Shown piece after piece: positions 22,710 through 24,216 of a stretch of 24,216 nt of DNA (its first letter is position 1; every line of letters begins with the position of its first letter). The position numbers were made by a program, and so were the translations under genes. A model generated the notes under the pieces. That model worked only from the letters and a program-made list of their open reading frames with translations, was not told the origin of the DNA and made no database searches. The stretch is from a virus, in the IMG/VR virus record IMGVR_UViG_3300025666_000043, positions 1-24,216 of that record; one strand, written 5' to 3'.

Positions 22710-22720
22710 TTAAAACAAAA
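22710..22720 (+). promoter_or_regulatory. A-rich leader shared with the capsid gene
   Basis: TTAAAACAAAA, identical to 9090-9100, lies 5 bases before the ATG at 22726 in a 58-base gap (22668-22725) that otherwise shows no promoter box, hairpin or Shine-Dalgarno sequence. Confidence 0.35.
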
Positions 22721-22725
22721 CGCAA

Positions 22726-24177
22726 ATGCCTGAATACTATGGATATGTAAAAAGAGAAACTCCAGGAACAGATTGGTCTGGCCTTATTGGTGATTTAGGT
22801 GAAAAGGTTCAGAGTGCTATAGACCGTCCAAAACGTGACCGTGATGCTCGTCTTTCTATCCTAGAAAAGAACGAGGCTATACTTAATGAGTATGAGTTAG
22901 GTAGTGACCCTACAATGAATAAGGTAGTTACAGACGGTGTAGATGCGTTACGTACTCAGATGTATGAGTGGAAAAAGCAGGCAGATGCTGGCAACATGTC
23001 TAGGGCTGAATATAACAGCAAATTTAATACAGCGATGAGTGGCTACAAGGCTTTCTCTACTGCTAGTAAGGGATACTTAACTCAAATAGAAGCGTCTACG
23101 GCACGTGAACAACCAGATCCAAAAACTGGTCTTGTACCAGCCAGTCCAAAGGAGATGTATATGAATAGGTATAATGCTAGGCTAGGTGATTTGAGTAACA
23201 CGTCTATGGTTACAAACCCAGATTCAGGCAAGGTTTACTTAGTGAAAAAAGATGAGCAGGGAAATATATTATCTCAAAGAGAATCTCAATCACTGCTTCA
23301 ATATGGTAATCTTACTTCAAATAATTTTGATTTGAATGGATTCCTTGACGGACAAACAAAAGAAATTGAGACTTGGGCTATAGAGACGCCAGGTAAAAGA
23401 GGTGGCTCTACCACAGTGGACGCTGCAAGTTTAAATGAGGAGAACTACATTAAAGTAAAGAACGCTACAATACGAGGGGCAACAAATGATATCAATAACG
23501 CAGCTACAATATTAATGAATTACGGTGAAGGATATGATTTCTATGTAGAGACAAAAGACAACACTGAATTAAATTCTATACTGGATGAAACAGTTGAGAA
23601 TGCGAGGCTTGACGCTGAAGAGGCAGGATTAGATTTTGATGCAGACAAGGTACGTCAAGATAAGTTCGAAAAGATGATAAAACTGAGTCCAGATGGCACT
23701 GGGGTTATGCAGCCTAATATGACAGATAAGCAAAAGCAAGGCTCCAAGGACATAGTCGCAGCTGGTTTCGAGATGAGAATGGGTCGTAAGGAGACATCAA
23801 TTGCAGAAAGAGCACCGAAAACGATTTCACCGAAAGACCCAAAGGATCAAGAGGTATCATATACGTATAATGCAATAAACAGAGCGTGGGATAATAAGTC
23901 TGGGCCTGAAATGGCGGCTTTGATGAAACCTGGACATACGGTTAAAGTTGAAAAATTCAAGGATAATAAAGGAAAATGGCAAGTTAAGTTTAATGTTTAT
24001 AAGCAAGTCTCAGGGACAGGGACAACTGCCGCAGCTAGAGATTTTATTTTTTCAGCCAGAGATCCTGAACAATTAGCCACTTATATATATAGGTCTAAGT
24101 CTGGAGCTGAAGCGATACAAGACTACAAGGAAGAAGAGAGAATATCAAAGGGAAATAAAAAACCAAAACCATATTAA
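22726..24177 (+). CDS. Probable internal virion / ejection or cargo protein
   Basis: A 483-residue hydrophilic protein without membrane segments. Residues 10-130 are helical (GDLGEKVQSAIDRPKRDRDA and following), and 150-290 are mixed, with VYLVKKDEQGNILSQRE, NNFDLNGFLDGQTKEIETW and AATILMNYGEGYDFYVE. The last part (about 385-450) has a beta pattern, GHTVKVEKFKDNKGKWQVKF. The sequence is not familiar as a named family, though marine phages encode proteins of this type after the tail genes. Its position between an Ala-rich ejection-type protein and another open gene suggests a component packed in the head and ejected with DNA. The start is the ATG after the A-rich leader. Confidence 0.58.
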   Translation: MPEYYGYVKRETPGTDWSGLIGDLGEKVQSAIDRPKRDRDARLSILEKNEAILNEYELGSDPTMNKVVTDGVDALRTQMYEWKKQADAGNMSRAEYNSKFNTAMSGYKAFSTASKGYLTQIEASTAREQPDPKTGLVPASPKEMYMNRYNARLGDLSNTSMVTNPDSGKVYLVKKDEQGNILSQRESQSLLQYGNLTSNNFDLNGFLDGQTKEIETWAIETPGKRGGSTTVDAASLNEENYIKVKNATIRGATNDINNAATILMNYGEGYDFYVETKDNTELNSILDETVENARLDAEEAGLDFDADKVRQDKFEKMIKLSPDGTGVMQPNMTDKQKQGSKDIVAAGFEMRMGRKETSIAERAPKTISPKDPKDQEVSYTYNAINRAWDNKSGPEMAALMKPGHTVKVEKFKDNKGKWQVKFNVYKQVSGTGTTAAARDFIFSARDPEQLATYIYRSKSGAEAIQDYKEEERISKGNKKPKPY

Positions 24178-24180
24178 GAT

Positions 24181-24216
24181 ATGGACGAAGATAAATTAAA
24201 GAAAGCATACGAAAGC
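24181..24216 (+). CDS. Start of a further gene (partial)
   Basis: An ATG 3 bases after the preceding stop opens a frame of 12 codons (MDEDKLKKAYES) to the window edge. The charged helical start and tight spacing suggest the next virion gene, perhaps a large ejection protein, but too little is seen to assign it. Confidence 0.55.
   Translation, partial: MDEDKLKKAYES

Noticed and set aside
1-24216. tRNA genes, integrase, attachment sites or insertion sequences
   Set aside because: I saw no cloverleaf-like sequence with a CCA-adjacent acceptor stem, no recombinase or transposase motifs, and no terminal inverted repeats. I could not run a covariance search, so a small RNA could be missed.

Overview
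The window is part of the genome of a tailed bacteriophage. All recognisable genes lie on the + strand, packed with gaps of a few bases or short overlaps, and run in the usual late order: lysis, packaging, capsid, connector, tail, tail appendage, ejection proteins. G+C content is low, about a third by eye. The host is probably a member of Bacteroidota, likely an aquatic Flavobacteriia-type bacterium. The reasons are that start codons have A-rich leaders instead of Shine-Dalgarno sequences, that several intergenic gaps hold the TAnnTTTG box of Bacteroidota promoters, and that one tail protein ends in a BACON domain, a fold typical of this phylum and known from crAss-like phages. No tape-measure, sheath or tail-tube gene is visible, so a short-tailed (podovirus-like) virion is the best reading, resembling crAss-like phages or large flavobacterial podoviruses. 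That placement is an inference from gene order and remembered family features.

Layout. 1-70: end of an upstream gene. 72-1810: lysis cassette with two small membrane proteins (one holin-like), an Amidase_3 endolysin and a membrane-anchored coiled-coil protein that could be an inner-membrane spanin. 1880-3234: four small overlapping genes, including a GroES-like protein and a possible small terminase subunit. 3212-5464 large terminase; 5464-7890 portal; 7936-9081 scaffold-like protein; 9103-10509 major capsid protein. 10587-11351: a conserved-type protein of unknown function between two strong intrinsic terminators. 11428-12984: two connector-type proteins. 12994-17064: a 1356-residue nozzle/hub-like tail protein with a C-terminal BACON domain. 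17068-19950: a modular fibre or adhesin with polythreonine linkers. 19947-20876: a glycosyltransferase-like protein overlapping the fibre gene. 20889-21653: a virion-type protein. 21674-22087: a GNAT-like acetyltransferase. 22092-24177: two probable internal/ejection proteins. 24181-24216: start of another gene.

How the genes work together. Terminase, portal, scaffold and capsid protein build and fill the head, perhaps helped by the GroES-like protein. The connector and nozzle proteins close it and form the tail. The fibre and the BACON domain probably provide contact with surface glycans. The most interesting region is 16786-22087. Its fibre repeats a block (module A, Thr tract, module B, Thr tract) of about 190 residues, and the next gene, overlapping it, looks like a GT-A glycosyltransferase. 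A possible explanation is that the phage glycosylates its own Thr-rich linkers, with the GNAT protein as a further modifying enzyme. That is a hypothesis. Expression appears to be divided by two terminators around 10587-11351 and by several short Bacteroidota-type promoter boxes.
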